This document shows, piece by piece, positions 49,936 to 62,307 of a stretch of 64,000 nt of DNA. Where the stretch lies: NCBI GenBank assembly GCA_013399855.1, contig VXAY01004340.1, forward strand, positions 1 to 64,000, written 5' to 3'. The notes below the pieces were generated by a model that ran no database searches, was not told the DNA's origin, and saw only the letters and a program-made list of their open reading frames with translations. The position numbers and the translations under genes are program-made. The first letter of the stretch is position 1; every line of letters begins with the position of its first letter. This DNA is from Oxyruncus cristatus (taxonomy: Eukaryota > Chordata > Aves > Passeriformes > Cotingidae).

Positions 49936-52900
49936 AAGGTTTCTTTCAAGAAAGCATTCTTTGCTGAAGTGGCAATGATGGACGCATCTCTTTGAAACAA
50001 GGTGTGGGAATTTCAACTGAGAATGCAGATCTTGAAAGCATTTATCAATTAGAAAAATTCTTTCTTAACCAAGAGATAAAAAAGAGAAATGCTTATCAGC
50101 ACGTGTCTTAACCAAAATGACTTTACATGAAAAAGAAGCCTTTTTCATGACACGACAGGAGTATTAAATATTTACTAGCTACATGCTTAAATAAATTTAA
50201 CCCAACAATGAAAGAACCACCAGAAACAATTAAAGAATTAAGGCATGTTGTCCACAGTAATATTCCACGTACTGTGTTTTGGCAATGGGAAAAGAGGAAG
50301 GGTTCAGATTATTATTGCAGCCTGACTAGAACAAAACCTTGTTTTGGGTTGTAGACAAGGAGTTAATAGAAGAGAATGAATAGATACTCTGAAACAGCAT
50401 AGTGAATGAAAAATCTGGGATAATGGCTGCTCAGAGCATAAGAAGAAGTGTCTTACTGACATGAACACAGGAATTGTAGAAATACACCCCCTGATGTGCA
50501 AGATATTTTAAAACAAATTTAAAAAAACAAACCAAACCAAAACAAGGTCGTCTAGACTACCATGGATGAGAAAAATTGACGGGGAAAAGGAATCTGACAG
50601 TTAATAGATTATCACAAATATGGAAACAAAAGTATTACAGAAGCTTTTAGGGAAGCATAGAATTTCTTACAAATCAGGCCTCTTAATCAAGTCTCTTGTA
50701 ATTGTTAGCATTTGTAACACTGCTACTAAAATGTTTTTAGAGCTCTCCAAATCTACCTTGACTGTCCTAAATTACCAAGATCCATCTTACAAATACACAG
50801 AGGTTTTACATCCTGCTCCTCCCTGTGTGTGGTTGTTTCAGATCTCAGTGTTTTACTACTTAAGGCCCAGCTTCCCAACTTTTCAGGTTCGATGTATTCA
50901 TAGCCAGCTTACAAATACTGACTGTTCTGATGGCAGAACTACCCTTCAGGTTCTTGTCCCCTCCCTGCAGGTCCCCCTGTGCCCACAGATAAGTGCCCAG
51001 CTGAAATATCACACGTGCAGGCAGGAGATAGAGGAGCTGTGCCCTGCTGTGCCCATCAGCTCCAGGCTGCCCTGTTCCCCTCATGGTTTTGCTGATTCGG
51101 AGACAGGATTAGGAGTGTTACCATTCAAAATGAAAACAATTTAAGCAAAGTAACAACGGAGAAAGGTTTCAATAATGAAAATTTTCCATTGTTACTGAGC
51201 TAGACATTTGCCAGGGTAAACTCTTTTTTACACTCCCACTCTTTCCTTCGTGGATAGAGATCACTGCTCAAACCCACCTGCCAAAGGGTTTAATTCTTTC
51301 TGTATTTCCTCATTATAAACTGAGCACCCAGCAGTCAGTGAATGATCAGATTACTCTCTGCAATCTCAGTTTTGCTCTGAAGTGTGTTTTGTTTCTTTGC
51401 TAGAGCCCCTCAGCACTGCCAGGCAATGCCCACAATCGCCCTTGGTCCCCTGGACAGCCGGCCCCCTTGTACAATGAAATCCAAATAACCATTTGTCACG
51501 GTGAGCTCTTTGGAATGACATCTTCATGTTAAAAGGATGTATTGTTATGTTTTAAAAATGGAAATTATCTTCCAGCAGAAAAAGAATTCCTCGCAGGTTT
51601 CAAAACTCAGCTGGTAAGAGTCAGGTAACTCAGCAGTGGGTACTATCACTTGTAACAAATCCCTTCTGCAATAGTGGGAATTTTTCTCTAAAGGAAGATT
51701 TTGAAACTTATTCCAGATTTTATCAAACTTTATTGTTATTGTTGTTATCATCTGATCCCTGAAGTTTTTAGTTACTAGGAAATTATGAGTACAGTACCCT
51801 AATCAAGAAAAAATGGTCAGATTTGTTATTTTTAAATAGCCTGGTTTTGTCTCTCACAAGATAATGAGATCAACCAAATTCAATCTGATCCATGATCATC
51901 TCCTAAACACTTGATCTTACAGCCAAGCTTGCAGTGGGCAGTTGAAATAACCAATTAGGAACTAACAAGTTCAACCAGAAACCTTCAAAGAAATAAACCA
52001 TTAAATAAATGAGCTAATTCTGAAACCTGTGAATAATTAACAGTTTGCTTCTGGTCTAGATTTCCATGACCTTCAGCGGCCTGCCTGCTGGCTGTGCAGC
52101 ACACAGCCTGAACCAAGAAAATCCTCACAAAGCTCGCTTGGACATCATGCCTGCAGTCACAGGACATCAAGTGTCAGTGCAGATTCCCAGACCCTGGGAG
52201 AAAAATATGCAATGCCGTGAGTCTTGAAGTGAAACTGTGTGGGTATGTGCATCTAGGGTCGTCCTAAAGTAATCAAAGCAGCAGCAGAAGCAATAATAGA
52301 TTGCCATGGGGGGATCTGCTAAACGCCAGTATGAATGTCATTTTTGCTTTTTTTTTTTCTTCTCCAAGTGTTGTCTCGTTGCCTGGTGGATACAGGCTGT
52401 TGAAAACTGCCTGACTGAAAACATTCTGAAATAGCATCACATGATATTTGAGACAGGAATGAAATATTTAACATACATTTCTACAGCAAAAGAAACATAA
52501 AAGCAAACCTGAACTGTACTCTGATATTCTAAATAGAAAATAACAGGGAAATCAATCTAAACCCGTCAGTTCCCTAGTGATGAAAGCCCAATCAAATTGT
52601 AAAAGGAGCTCTACTAACCTCATTGCCACAGTCACGACTTGATGCAGAAGGTCTGTGAAATGGAATAAGAAGCCTTCAGACACACACTTTTAGATTAGGC
52701 CACCATATTTTTCTGGAGGGACTATAAAAAAAACTATTTCATAAACATTTTCAGTTCCCATCACTTGAAATCAAAGAGAATAATTTCCATTAACATTCAA
52801 CTAGCACTCAACTAATCAAGACATTTTCTCTCTGGACTCTTTTCCTCCTTAAACATTCTCTGCTGTTGGGACTATTTTCACAAATTGTTTTGTTAGTTCT

Positions 52901-55900
52901 ATTGAAACAACCACTAAAGTAACTGGATTTCTTTATTGGACCAATCCAGAACTTTTAAACAAATCCTTGTCCTCTGGTGGTGGGGATGCTTCCCCTGGTT
53001 AATCCTCTTCTTACATGACTAACTCCATGTTAGTCCTCTGCCTTGAGGAACACACGCTGATTTTTTAATTCAACTTGGCTTAATTGTTTGATCTGGCAAT
53101 ATCCCCTGCATTGCCTCAGATATCCATCACAAATCTGGATACCCCACAGGACTGCTGTCTCAGTGTGGCAGCAGGTCTGTTATCACTCACCATCTACTAC
53201 AGAAACAGTGGCATCGATCTCTAGAAATGGTCAAACAAGCAAGTGCAGAACATTTTAAATCTCCCAAGCTTACAAACTTCAGAAACGATCTCCTGTATCA
53301 GTCAAAAGTATTTATTTTCTCACTTCAATAAGGTTGAAAAATTGCCAGTGGCACTTTCCTTCCTGCCTCCGCCCCCCGCCCCAAGTGCAAGTACAGTCAG
53401 CCACAAATACACTGGCATTGACAAACTGAAGATATGGTTCAATCCTTACCTAAACAGGTGGGAATCATGAAACTATGGAATCTGTTGCCAGAAGCAAAGG
53501 ACTACAGCTGACTATTGTCTCTCTGCTGAAATAACTTGCATTAAACAGTTTTAAGTTTCTCTGAGGATGGATATCAAAACATTTTTTTAGAACTTTTTTT
53601 TTTGCAAGTTGCATGTTTTTAAGATTTAAAAATGCTACATAAATATTGGCCAAGTCATTTAAACGACTATTGAAAATACCATTTTTAATAGACACATTCA
53701 TGTACTGACGTGATTCATTCTTGTTTCCTTTGTCAAGTACCAAAATTGAGTACTTTAAACCAAAATCATGCCTTCAGGACAAAGAATACTAAACTGAAAA
53801 GGTCCGGTAATGATTCATCTAAAAATGTTACTCAAGTTATTAAAACAAATGTTGCTCTGACTTATATAACCATCCCATCCTAAGAGAAAACACAGGACTG
53901 CAGAGCTATTAAGATGCCCTATTAAAGGGAAACTCTCAAGCATGTTCAAAACTTGAAGAAATTTTAATCTCATTGGAATTAAATGCAAAATTCCCCAAAC
54001 ATCAATAAAAAAATAAATTCTTCTGATAAAGAACACTGGGATAAGAACAAGTGAGCACAACTGGCAACGAATAGTTCCAGAGGTAAGGCATAAATTTTAA
54101 TGTCCATAACAGAAAAGTGAGGTTCTGTAATTGTCCCCAGCTGGAGCAACAGGAGCAAAAGATGTAGTGCATCTAAAACAGAGGTTAACCTCTTTAGGAA
54201 AAGGGTCACAGCACGCAGCTGTGATGGTGATGGATTGTTTGATGATTCCAGATGACCCTGACAGTCAAACAACACCTGCACTGTAGCAATTCAGGTAACA
54301 CGTTTGAACATAAACCTGGAAGTCCAAGAGCACAGTCACCAGCAGAGCTGCCACAGACTGACAGAAATATTACACTTATTACACAAAAATAGAAAGGGAT
54401 GATAACGTTTACCTTCTCCCTAGAGCCACCCTTTTCCCAAAGAAGACCAGCCCCAGTTTTTAGGAGCACCACAAAGAGCTGCATTGCAGTGTGCCCGTGA
54501 TTTAAGGATCCCCGACAGCCCTCAGTGCTCTGATTCTGTCACACGGATCAGCTGTTTCCACTGTGCAGCCTCACACTGTGACAGTGGCTATTCACTGACC
54601 AACTGGTGAGCGTTGTATCTTCAATTTCTCAGCCAAACTGAAATGGGAAACATGGAAAACTAGCCACTTGATCTGAAAAGATAAAAACAATCTCCTTGTA
54701 GAGGGGTGTTTGCATCTCCACACTAAATTCAACTCTCAATATTGAACTTCAAAGCTCTGACGTAAGAAAAACCGAATAGTTTAGAGCCTCTTTAAAGTTT
54801 ACCATAGCACTCAGTAATGTTAAGGACAAGGAAAAGTAGGGCTCTTCTCATGTTTCTGTACCTGCACCATCCCTCTCCCCCTGCCCTGCAAAACACAATG
54901 ACAACACATCTTTTGATGTTTCAAATTCTTCATGGCTTTTTATAGCAATATAAAACCAGAGCACCTTTTGATTTATCAAAAACCCAAGAGCTTGTTATAA
55001 GAATTATCAATAAAAGCTTTAACTTTTCACCAGCAATTTCAAACTCTGAATTGACATGGAGATAACTGTGAATTTATAGTGTTTTAATCTCCTGTCTTTC
55101 AGTCACAGTAACAATTAACACAGGAATTATCCCTGGGCTATTTTTTTAAAGAGAAGATGACAGCAAAATATCTGGTTATTGTAACCAGAAGAAGTTGCAG
55201 TTGAAAACAAGAACATAATACAGAATGCTCAGTCACATTACTGATCTGCCAGAGACACAGGATTTACAGCACTAATTTAATAACAGCGCATGAAAACATA
55301 TTAAGAAGTTTTCCTCCAATTACTTAGCTGGGACCAATGCAACAGAACTTCTCTTACCTTTCTTAAAATAAAATCACACTTAAAACACTTTCCAGAAAAA
55401 GACAAAGGATGCAGATGACAGGAACAGAGTAATCCAAGACCACTCACACACTGAATTTATCTAACATTTGGAGAAAAAGCAAGTCTAGGCCAAAATCAAT
55501 GGCAAAACTGCCACTGCACTATTCATTACATCCACTGCAATGGATTAATCACTGGTAGTCCATTTATTTCATAATTCAACTGATACCTATGTCTAAGCAT
55601 ATTAGCATACTTTTGTGAATCAATACAGAGGTCGCAAAAAGCAAGCTAAAAAAAGGGGTAGCATAAAATACTGTATCTTTATCGAAACACAGCTGTTAGT
55701 ACATGAGATACCGTATTTTAAGATACTGCTACTGTGTACTAGTTCACCAATTTTTCACTTAACAAAAAAATCTTGATTAGGAGATAAGGTTTGAACGAGT
55801 TAAAGGAAGGAGAAATGAAAATGCAGTAACAGAAATATCTGCATCAGGTAAGGCTAAAAGGTATAATACAGAAAAGCATAAGTTGATTCTTGAGATGATG

Positions 55901-58155
55901 TTAACCTATTCCAAAATTCCATAAAGGCTAAAGAACACAGCCTTTCCTACTGTCAGGTAACTTTACAAACATAATATTCATAATCAATGAGTTCTTCAAT
56001 GGGTTGCAAGAATAAACTGTCCTGTTTCCTTCCTGTCAGTCATTATTGACATGCTGCTCAATCTGCTGTCTTCTCTGAAGGATAAATAAAATGTGACTCT
56101 GTGAAAGGAACAAGCACTGGGAGATGGAAATGCACTTGTACTCAGCACCTGGGTCAGAACCAATGCAAGCAGCTCACAAAGCACTTTTCAGGCAACAAAA
56201 CTGTCATGGAATTTCATGAACAATGTTTCTGAGCTGCCATCTCCTCCAGACTTTGTAGATACTGGTTTCTGTAAACCTAAACAATCTTTTAACACCACTT
56301 AGATACTGTTTATGGCTACTGATTCAAAAAACAAGGAGAAAAGTTATTAATCTGAAGTGTGTAAATTATCCCACTACTACAACCGTAAATCCTGAAATAT
56401 ATGCTTAAGTGCCAGAAGTCAAAGCACAGATATCATATAAAATGCTTTTTTGACCTTTGGAAGCTTGAAAATAGGACATGTTTTCTTATAAAAGCTCATT
56501 TTTCACTCTCACCTCTATAAAAAACCCAGTCCTTTCTTTCCATGTCCCCAAGCTGTCTTTCCATTTGAGCTCAATAAATTCCATACATGTGCCACACAGT
56601 AAACTGATTCATCTTGCATTACTCAGCTTTTGTCAGCACAGTATTCAGTAATCCTCTTCTCTTATGACTTAGGCCCACATTCCACAATATAAAGCCACAG
56701 TAAGCATATCTTATATATTTTTTAAAGATGAACTGCCAGAAATTTGCTTTTTTTCTCTATCTCAAAATACATAAATAGGTATATAAAAAAAGAGTAGGTA
56801 AACCAAACTTTGGCTGTAAAAAAACGCCACCTTCACTACTATCCTTTTAAAATAGGTGAAGAGAAATAACCTCACCTGGAAACCAAAAATAGCATGAGTA
56901 ATTTTACCATCTTTTCAAATTTTGCTGTTATTCCCCTGGAACAGACTGACCTTATTGGCTTTGCTTATGTAAGCAGTAATAGATTACCTGGCTGGAATTT
57001 TTCACTTAAGCGGTTTTATGCACATTTTACGCTCCACTGATCTTTCTGCCCTCTTTTTTTGTATTCCAGCTTTCACACCAGTGATCCCCCCAGCCCAGAA
57101 AGCAGCAGGAAGGTTTTGCTGCTCTCCAACCACATCAGCGTTTTGTACACGGGTAAGGTGCAGGTCACAGCGACTCTGGAGACACTCCTGGATCAGAGAC
57201 AGACACTTCTTTTGCTTGGATACACCGATAAATCTGTTCCCATCGGGCAGAGTCAGCGCTCACTGTCACATCAGGGCCAGGAGGGAACGAGCCACAGACC
57301 TGCTCAGCAGCCACAGCTGAGCTGGGACCTCCAGCAGCCAAGTGTCCTTCAGTAATTCCATCCCCAGAGCCAAAGGCAAAAGGATGGGTGTTGGACAGCA
57401 ACATCGAACCTGGATGAATGGCCATCTGCCCAAGTTTCATCCCCCCCCAATTAGTGAAGGCACATTTACCTGGTGTCTTCTTTTGCTCACAATGGGATAA
57501 AACAGGAGACGCTTCCTGAACCACTGTCCTACATCCAGCTTCTTCCTTTCAGGGCTCAGTCCCAGTTCGTAATAGATTCTCTCATTTTTAAAGAAAATTA
57601 TTCCAAAAGAGCCACAGACCTCTAGTAGACATGCTCAGTTTCTATGACATTTAACAGGAATATCATGCAGGTACCTGAGTTATTCCTACCTGTCTTTCCA
57701 TTTATTTGGAGTTAAATTAAAATAGCTACAGATAGTGCAAACAAAACTCCAATTTCACTAAATCCAGTACTTTAGTCATGTGATCACTTAAAGTACATGG
57801 ACTAAACAGGAGAAGTACCAAAAAGAGAAAAAAAAAAAAAGGAGAAAATAAGAAAAACCTTATTTTAAAGCCTATCACAAAATCATCTTCCCCAGTTTCT
57901 GTAGGTTCAGGCCTTCATGATCCTTATTTTCACTTATTTCTAGTAAGATCTCAAAAGTTTGTATCACCACGAGTGTCAGGATCATCATCACATTTGATGT
58001 TTTCACAAGGTTAAGGACAAATGAATCCAAAGACTGATGTTACACACATAATCCAACTCCTCTGATTAAGCCAAAAGGCAAAAGTTCCTATTAAGGGTAT
58101 TTTTTTATATTTAGAAAAAGGAGAAAATATTAAACATTGTGCAAAACAAAAAGAC

Positions 58156-58161
58156 TTTATT
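58156..58161 (-). terminator. MRPL44 polyadenylation signal
   Basis: The - strand reads AATAAA 136 nt after the MRPL44 stop codon, followed by a U/G-containing stretch. A short 3' UTR is usual for mitochondrial ribosomal protein genes. Confidence 0.65.
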
Positions 58162-58296
58162 CATTTTCATACCGTGCATGATTTTCAAGCACTGAAGACC
58201 AAAAAACACCAACTGAACTTTGCATTTCTAAATACATCTATATTCAGCATGGAAGGCTTTAATTCTTATGAGAAACCAGAAATGTCTTTTAGCATT

Positions 58297-58468
58297 CTAG
58301 TTACTGCTGATTGCCTTTTGAGCTGCCAATCCTTGTTTGGGTTTCGAGTAGTCCCAAGGTCTCCTGTTCTCTGTGTACCCGTAGAGTTTGCGCAGGGCCA
58401 CCCGCGCAGCTTCTTCCTCTGCAGCGAGCAGCGTCTCCCCAGGGCCTTCAGCTAAAATCTTCTTATCA
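58297..58468 (-). CDS. MRPL44: MRPL44 terminal coding exon (dsRBD end) with stop
   Basis: Acceptor TTTCCCCAAG; completes C, then [56 protein letters not shown] and the stop at 58297-58299. The [12 protein letters not shown] helix is the C-terminal dsRBD helix. Confidence 0.97.
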
Positions 58469-61400
58469 CTTGGGGAAAAGAAAATTACAAACATTTTCAT
58501 CACAAAATCATCAGCACTGCTGTGTACCATGAATAAAACAGACTGGTTTTTCTCCTCCAGTGTTCTGCGAATACTGAAGGTAATTTCTATATACACGCAA
58601 TCTAAACATTCCTGTTGATCCTTCCTGCGAAGATAAGTGGTTGTATATTCAACATCGCAAACTCAGATCAGAAATGTGTCCATTTCTTAGAATAACACCA
58701 CTCTGCTCATTTAGATTCCTAGCATATCACTAATTCTACACAGCGTTCAATTTGTTAACCCCGTTAAAAATATGCTTGATATGCTTAAAAATATGCTTTT
58801 AATGTGCAAATTTAAGATATTCATCTGAACAAGAACTGAAATGCCTTTGTCTTTTCTCCTCCCCTGGCAAGGAAGCATTTTCAAACTGCTTCAAAAGGGT
58901 TGACAGAGAAGCTTTCCATGTTATAAAGTACATGCTCAGCTCTGTTTAATCAACACCTGTGGGCACTGAATAGCAGCAGTTCATGAAGGGACACCAGGGA
59001 CCCCAGAAGAAAAATAATCCAAGTTCCTTTCTTTTTTATCAGATAAATCTCAGAAGGCATATAAACCAAAGCATGATAAATCAGAGCAAGTTAAGGCAAC
59101 CTTCCCAGGTGTTTATCTGCATCTCATTTAGCAAAGCAGCAGTGATGTGGGTTTTGTCCTGCCCCAGAGAAGCAACGTCACCCTGGGGTGAGAGACCAGG
59201 ACAAGGACTGACTGCACCTGACACAAGTGCACCAGGGACAACCAGCACTTCCTAAGTCTTCCCTGGACGAAGACACTCCTCTTGCCTAGTTTTCAGTGCC
59301 TGTGATTTGAAAATTAAAAACCTTCGCCAGAATATAAAATGAGACTCTCTTCAATCCCACCTCCCTTGACGACTCTAGCCTTCCTGAAGCCCTGGATAGG
59401 TGATCCCTCCACAGCCATGCAGTTACAGTGTTCACAAAGTTCCCATGACAGGTCCCCCAGAACACACACCCAGGCTCTCTGGTGCACCCCATTTAGCCTC
59501 TGAAGCCCTTTATCAGAGACTGTCTGAGCATCACCACTGAGCTATGGCCAACACTCAAATGGCTGATTTTATGCAGAAGTCACTGTAAGGATTCTTTTCT
59601 CTAACAACTTGACCAAAAAGCATACGAGTAGAAAAATAAAAGATCATCTTCCCTCCTCCCCTCTCCTCCAATTAAATCCATGTCATTTTAAATTAATACT
59701 GTACTAACCAGTACAACCCAACAAAGTACACTGGCAGAACTGTGCTGACTCCCAACTGTCTGGTAATTCTTGGTTCTGGAGCAGAGATATTCCTCTTGGT
59801 CAGTTCTTCCACCAGTAAGCCCATAGGATTTACAACTTCCCAGATCTCAAACAGGTCTTTTCCGATCAGCTGGGGAATTAAGAAGTCCTAAAAAAGAATA
59901 CTTAGAAGTTACAATTAATGGCTTGAACTTCTGGTGTCTCCTAATGAAAACACAGTGTGAAGAGGCATTAATGCAGTCGACAATAAACTGTGAAATGAAC
60001 GAGTCAGCTGCCTCAGTGCCCTGTCCCAGTGATACCCTTGGCAGCTCAAGTTCTGGTTTAGCCACTGACGGACGCGTGTCCAGGGCAAAGTCAGCCCCCA
60101 GACCCAGGGAAGGGACAGCACCAGCCTGAGAGAGGACCTGTAACAACGCTTGTGCACAGATGTGAGCACGAGTTCAGCAACAGGCTGGGGCTAAGCAAGA
60201 GTTTGGCCATCACATGAGTTCTGCACTCAGGCTGAAGGGAACAGGCAAATCCTTAGGACTTCAACCTGTTTGGATTATTCTCTTGCCTGTAAACTGCTAC
60301 TTGCTCTTAAAGAGACCTCCCAATGGTCTTGTATGAGAAACAAGATTTTAACAAACACTTCTCCATTGCAAAACTAAAAATAAGTTAAAAGCACGACTGA
60401 AATGACAATCGCTACTAAAACTACTTTGTTACACTGAATTCAGAATTTTTGTATGAAATATCTTTAGATGCTTGCACTCCTACATGCAAAACCTATAACC
60501 TCGGTCCCTATTTATACAATATTTTTTTTTTTAAATTTAAGATATATGTGATCTCACATGGAAAAATTTCATTACCTGCTAGTATAGTACCTGGAATATA
60601 ATGCCTTCCCTTAGCAAATGTCAGCAAATACTAATATCACCATTATAAACCAGAAGTGTATGATTTTATGTACCCGACTGGCCTGTGCTTCTTAATAAAA
60701 AAACCCCCAACACAAAAATCCCAAAACCCCACCTGACCACCACCACCACCAACCAACAGATCTCATTATTAAATTGTCTTGTTACAGGTACTGTCAAACT
60801 TCTGCCAATCTCCCCGGACCTCTGGCCATCGAGGTACAAAACAACGTCTACTGGACCTACCCTGACAAAGATGCCTGTTCTCTCTGACCCGCTGCTTTCC
60901 AGCAGGGCTCCTATCACCGCGAGGAACGTCCTCTGCAGCACTTGTGGTGGGGCTGGAAAGTCCCTGCAAAGCGCCAGGTCCTGGAGAGCCAGGTTTCGAG
61001 CCACGTACGAGACAAGTTCCTGACCGGTAAGAAAATTAACAAGCGCTTCTACGCCCTCGGCAGGTAAATTGGGGTAGGCGCCCTCGAAGCACTGCGTCAG
61101 GTAAGCACGGGCGAAGCGCAGCCCCTGCTCCGCAAGTCCGGCGTTATCCTGGAGGCTGAGGGCAACCGCGTCCTTGTCCACGCCGAGCTCCCGGCGCCTC
61201 GCCTCCTCGCTCTCGATGTAACAGGAATTCACAAACGCCGTCTTCAGAAGGTCCAGAGAGAAGTTCTCCTGCAGGCGGTGGCAGAAGGCCTGGATCTCGG
61301 CGTGGTAATCCCAGTTGGGCTGCTCGGACCTGCGGGAAGGCCACCGGCTCAGGGACAGAGGGAGTTACCCGCGAGCAGCACCGCGCCCTTGGGCTGCTCG

Positions 61401-61863
61401 ACAGGGAACGAAAAACTGAACTGCGCCTGAACGCCAAACCCGGTATTTAAATCCGCACCATGTGTCGGTTCCGCATCCCCCCCTGCCTGCCACGTTCAAC
61501 CGCGACGACCTGCGGAGCCAAACCCATCCCGCTCCAAAGCGTGACGAGACTGTGCCCAACCGTTCCGATTTTCCCGATTTCTGGGGCTGCTGCTGCATCC
61601 CCTCCCCAAGCCCCGCCCTCCCCGCACGGCCCTCACCGCCGCTGCGGCGGCGCCTGCAGCCGCTGCATCTCCAGGTACGCTCGGAGCCATCGCTTCTTCT
61701 CGGGGGGCGGCCCGGAGCTGAGCGCGGCGCCGAGCGCGGTGCCCAGCGCGCCCCGCCCGGGCCCGGCCNNNNNNNNNNNNNNNNNNNNNNNNNNNNNNNN
61801 NNNNNNNNNNNNNNNNNNNNNNNNNNNNNNNNNNNNNNNNNNNNNNNNNNNCCGCGCGGCCAT
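58297..61863 (-). CDS. MRPL44: MRPL44, mitochondrial large ribosomal subunit protein mL44 (4 exons)
   Basis: mL44 is a nucleus-encoded protein of the mitochondrial 39S subunit, made of an RNase III-like domain followed by a double-stranded RNA-binding domain. Exons in transcript order: 61637-61863, 60861-61329, 59709-59887, 58297-58468; junction phases 2, 0, 2; all GT-AG. Total 1047 nt, 348 residues, versus about 332 recalled for human. Exon 1 starts MAAR, runs through 83 N and resumes in the same frame to [19 protein letters not shown]. Exon 2 reads [20 protein letters not shown] and carries the RNase III-like fold ([40 protein letters not shown]). Exon 3 reads [20 protein letters not shown] and [13 protein letters not shown]. 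Exon 4 has the RNA-binding domain core [20 protein letters not shown] and the conserved [19 protein letters not shown]. Confidence 0.96.
59709..59887 (-). CDS. MRPL44: MRPL44 coding exon 3
   Basis: Acceptor CTTTTTTAG, donor TACTG|GTTAGT (a weaker donor). Reads [20 protein letters not shown], then [20 protein letters not shown] and [19 protein letters not shown], linking the RNase III-like and RNA-binding domains. Confidence 0.95.
60735..60755. repeat. (ACC)n short repeat in MRPL44 intron
   Basis: ACCACCACCACCACCAACC-like tract within the roughly 1-kb intron between exons 2 and 3. Confidence 0.7.
60861..61329 (-). CDS. MRPL44: MRPL44 coding exon 2 (RNase III-like domain)
   Basis: Acceptor TTCCCGCAG, donor GTCAGG|GTAGGT. 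469 nt; the first base completes R, then [20 protein letters not shown]. The open frame reads on past the donor into the intron, which is not coding. High G+C compared with exons 3 and 4. Confidence 0.96.
61637..61863 (-). CDS. MRPL44: MRPL44 coding exon 1 (contains 83 N)
   Basis: ATG at 61863-61861 in the context GCCATGG, a strong Kozak match. The mitochondrial targeting region is hidden by N at 61769-61851. The 28 masked codons keep frame, so the gap length is at least consistent with a coding estimate. Donor CGGCG|GTGAGG. Confidence 0.88.
61769..61851. other. Assembly gap, 83 N
   Basis: N run inside MRPL44 exon 1. Its length keeps the frame between the ATG and the rest of the exon. Confidence 0.99.
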
Positions 61864-62301
61864 GGCGGGGGTGGGCAGGGACGGGCAGGGACCGCCCCGG
61901 GACCGCCCCGCTGGTTCCGGGAGGAAGCGCTCCCGGCCGGGACAGCGGAACCGGCCCCGGTTACTGCCGGGCGCCCCCGGGGACAGGAGCGGGGACGGGA
62001 GCGGGGCAGTGCGACGCCGGGGGTCCCGCCCTGCGCCCTCGGCGTGTTCCGGGGCGGGACCCCCAGACCGGGCCCCCGCCGGCCCTCGGGGCGGGAGAGC
62101 GCTGGGAGGGCGGAGCGGGGGGACCGAGGGGCCCGGAGCGGTCCCGGTGGGACCGAGGAACTCGGTGTCGTCCCGGGTCAGAGGCGCTTCCCGAACGTGC
62201 CCCACGTGCAGCCTCTCAGGGAGGCGTTTCTGAAATGTCTTCGAGTTCCGTTCCATTCCCACGTGCAAGACAAAGTCCGGTTTTGTGCCCTTAGGAGAAG
62301 C

Positions 62302-62307
62302 TTTATT
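62302..62307 (-). terminator. Polyadenylation signal of an unidentified - strand gene
   Basis: The - strand reads AATAAA at the left edge of a long AT-rich, non-coding stretch. The CpG-rich MRPL44 promoter begins immediately downstream of it. This fits the 3' end of a gene transcribed leftward from beyond the window. Confidence 0.5.

Larger units (their letters stand above)
43221..58155. other. Intergenic region between AGFG1 and MRPL44, no exon recognised
   Basis: About 15 kb of AT-rich sequence. I checked the longer open frames on both strands (for example 50620-51144 + and 57165-57524 -) and found no known family and no convincing exon with flanking splice sites. No CR1 or LTR signature stood out. 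The human neighbours of AGFG1 or MRPL44 that might have been expected here (TM4SF20 or SERPINE2) are not visible. Homopolymers and motif candidates are listed separately. Confidence 0.65.
61040..62280 (-). promoter_or_regulatory. MRPL44: CpG island / promoter of MRPL44
   Basis: CpG-dense sequence from exon 2 through exon 1 and about 400 bp upstream of the ATG. Two CACGTG E-boxes sit upstream, at 62203-62208 and 62260-62265, candidate USF/MYC-type sites. No TATA box, as expected of a housekeeping promoter. Confidence 0.75.

Noticed and set aside
50620..51144. 174-codon + strand open frame
   Set aside because: No recognisable domain, no coding-like neighbours and no convincing splice context; a length within chance for 64 kb of sequence on two strands.
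57018..57524. Overlapping ORFs on both strands near 57.2 kb
   Set aside because: Composition is unremarkable, no known motif is present, and both strands are open only because the patch is GC-richer than its surroundings.
43221..58155. Hidden SERPINE2 or TM4SF20 exons expected from human gene order
   Set aside because: No serpin or tetraspan-like exon reading was recognised on either strand.
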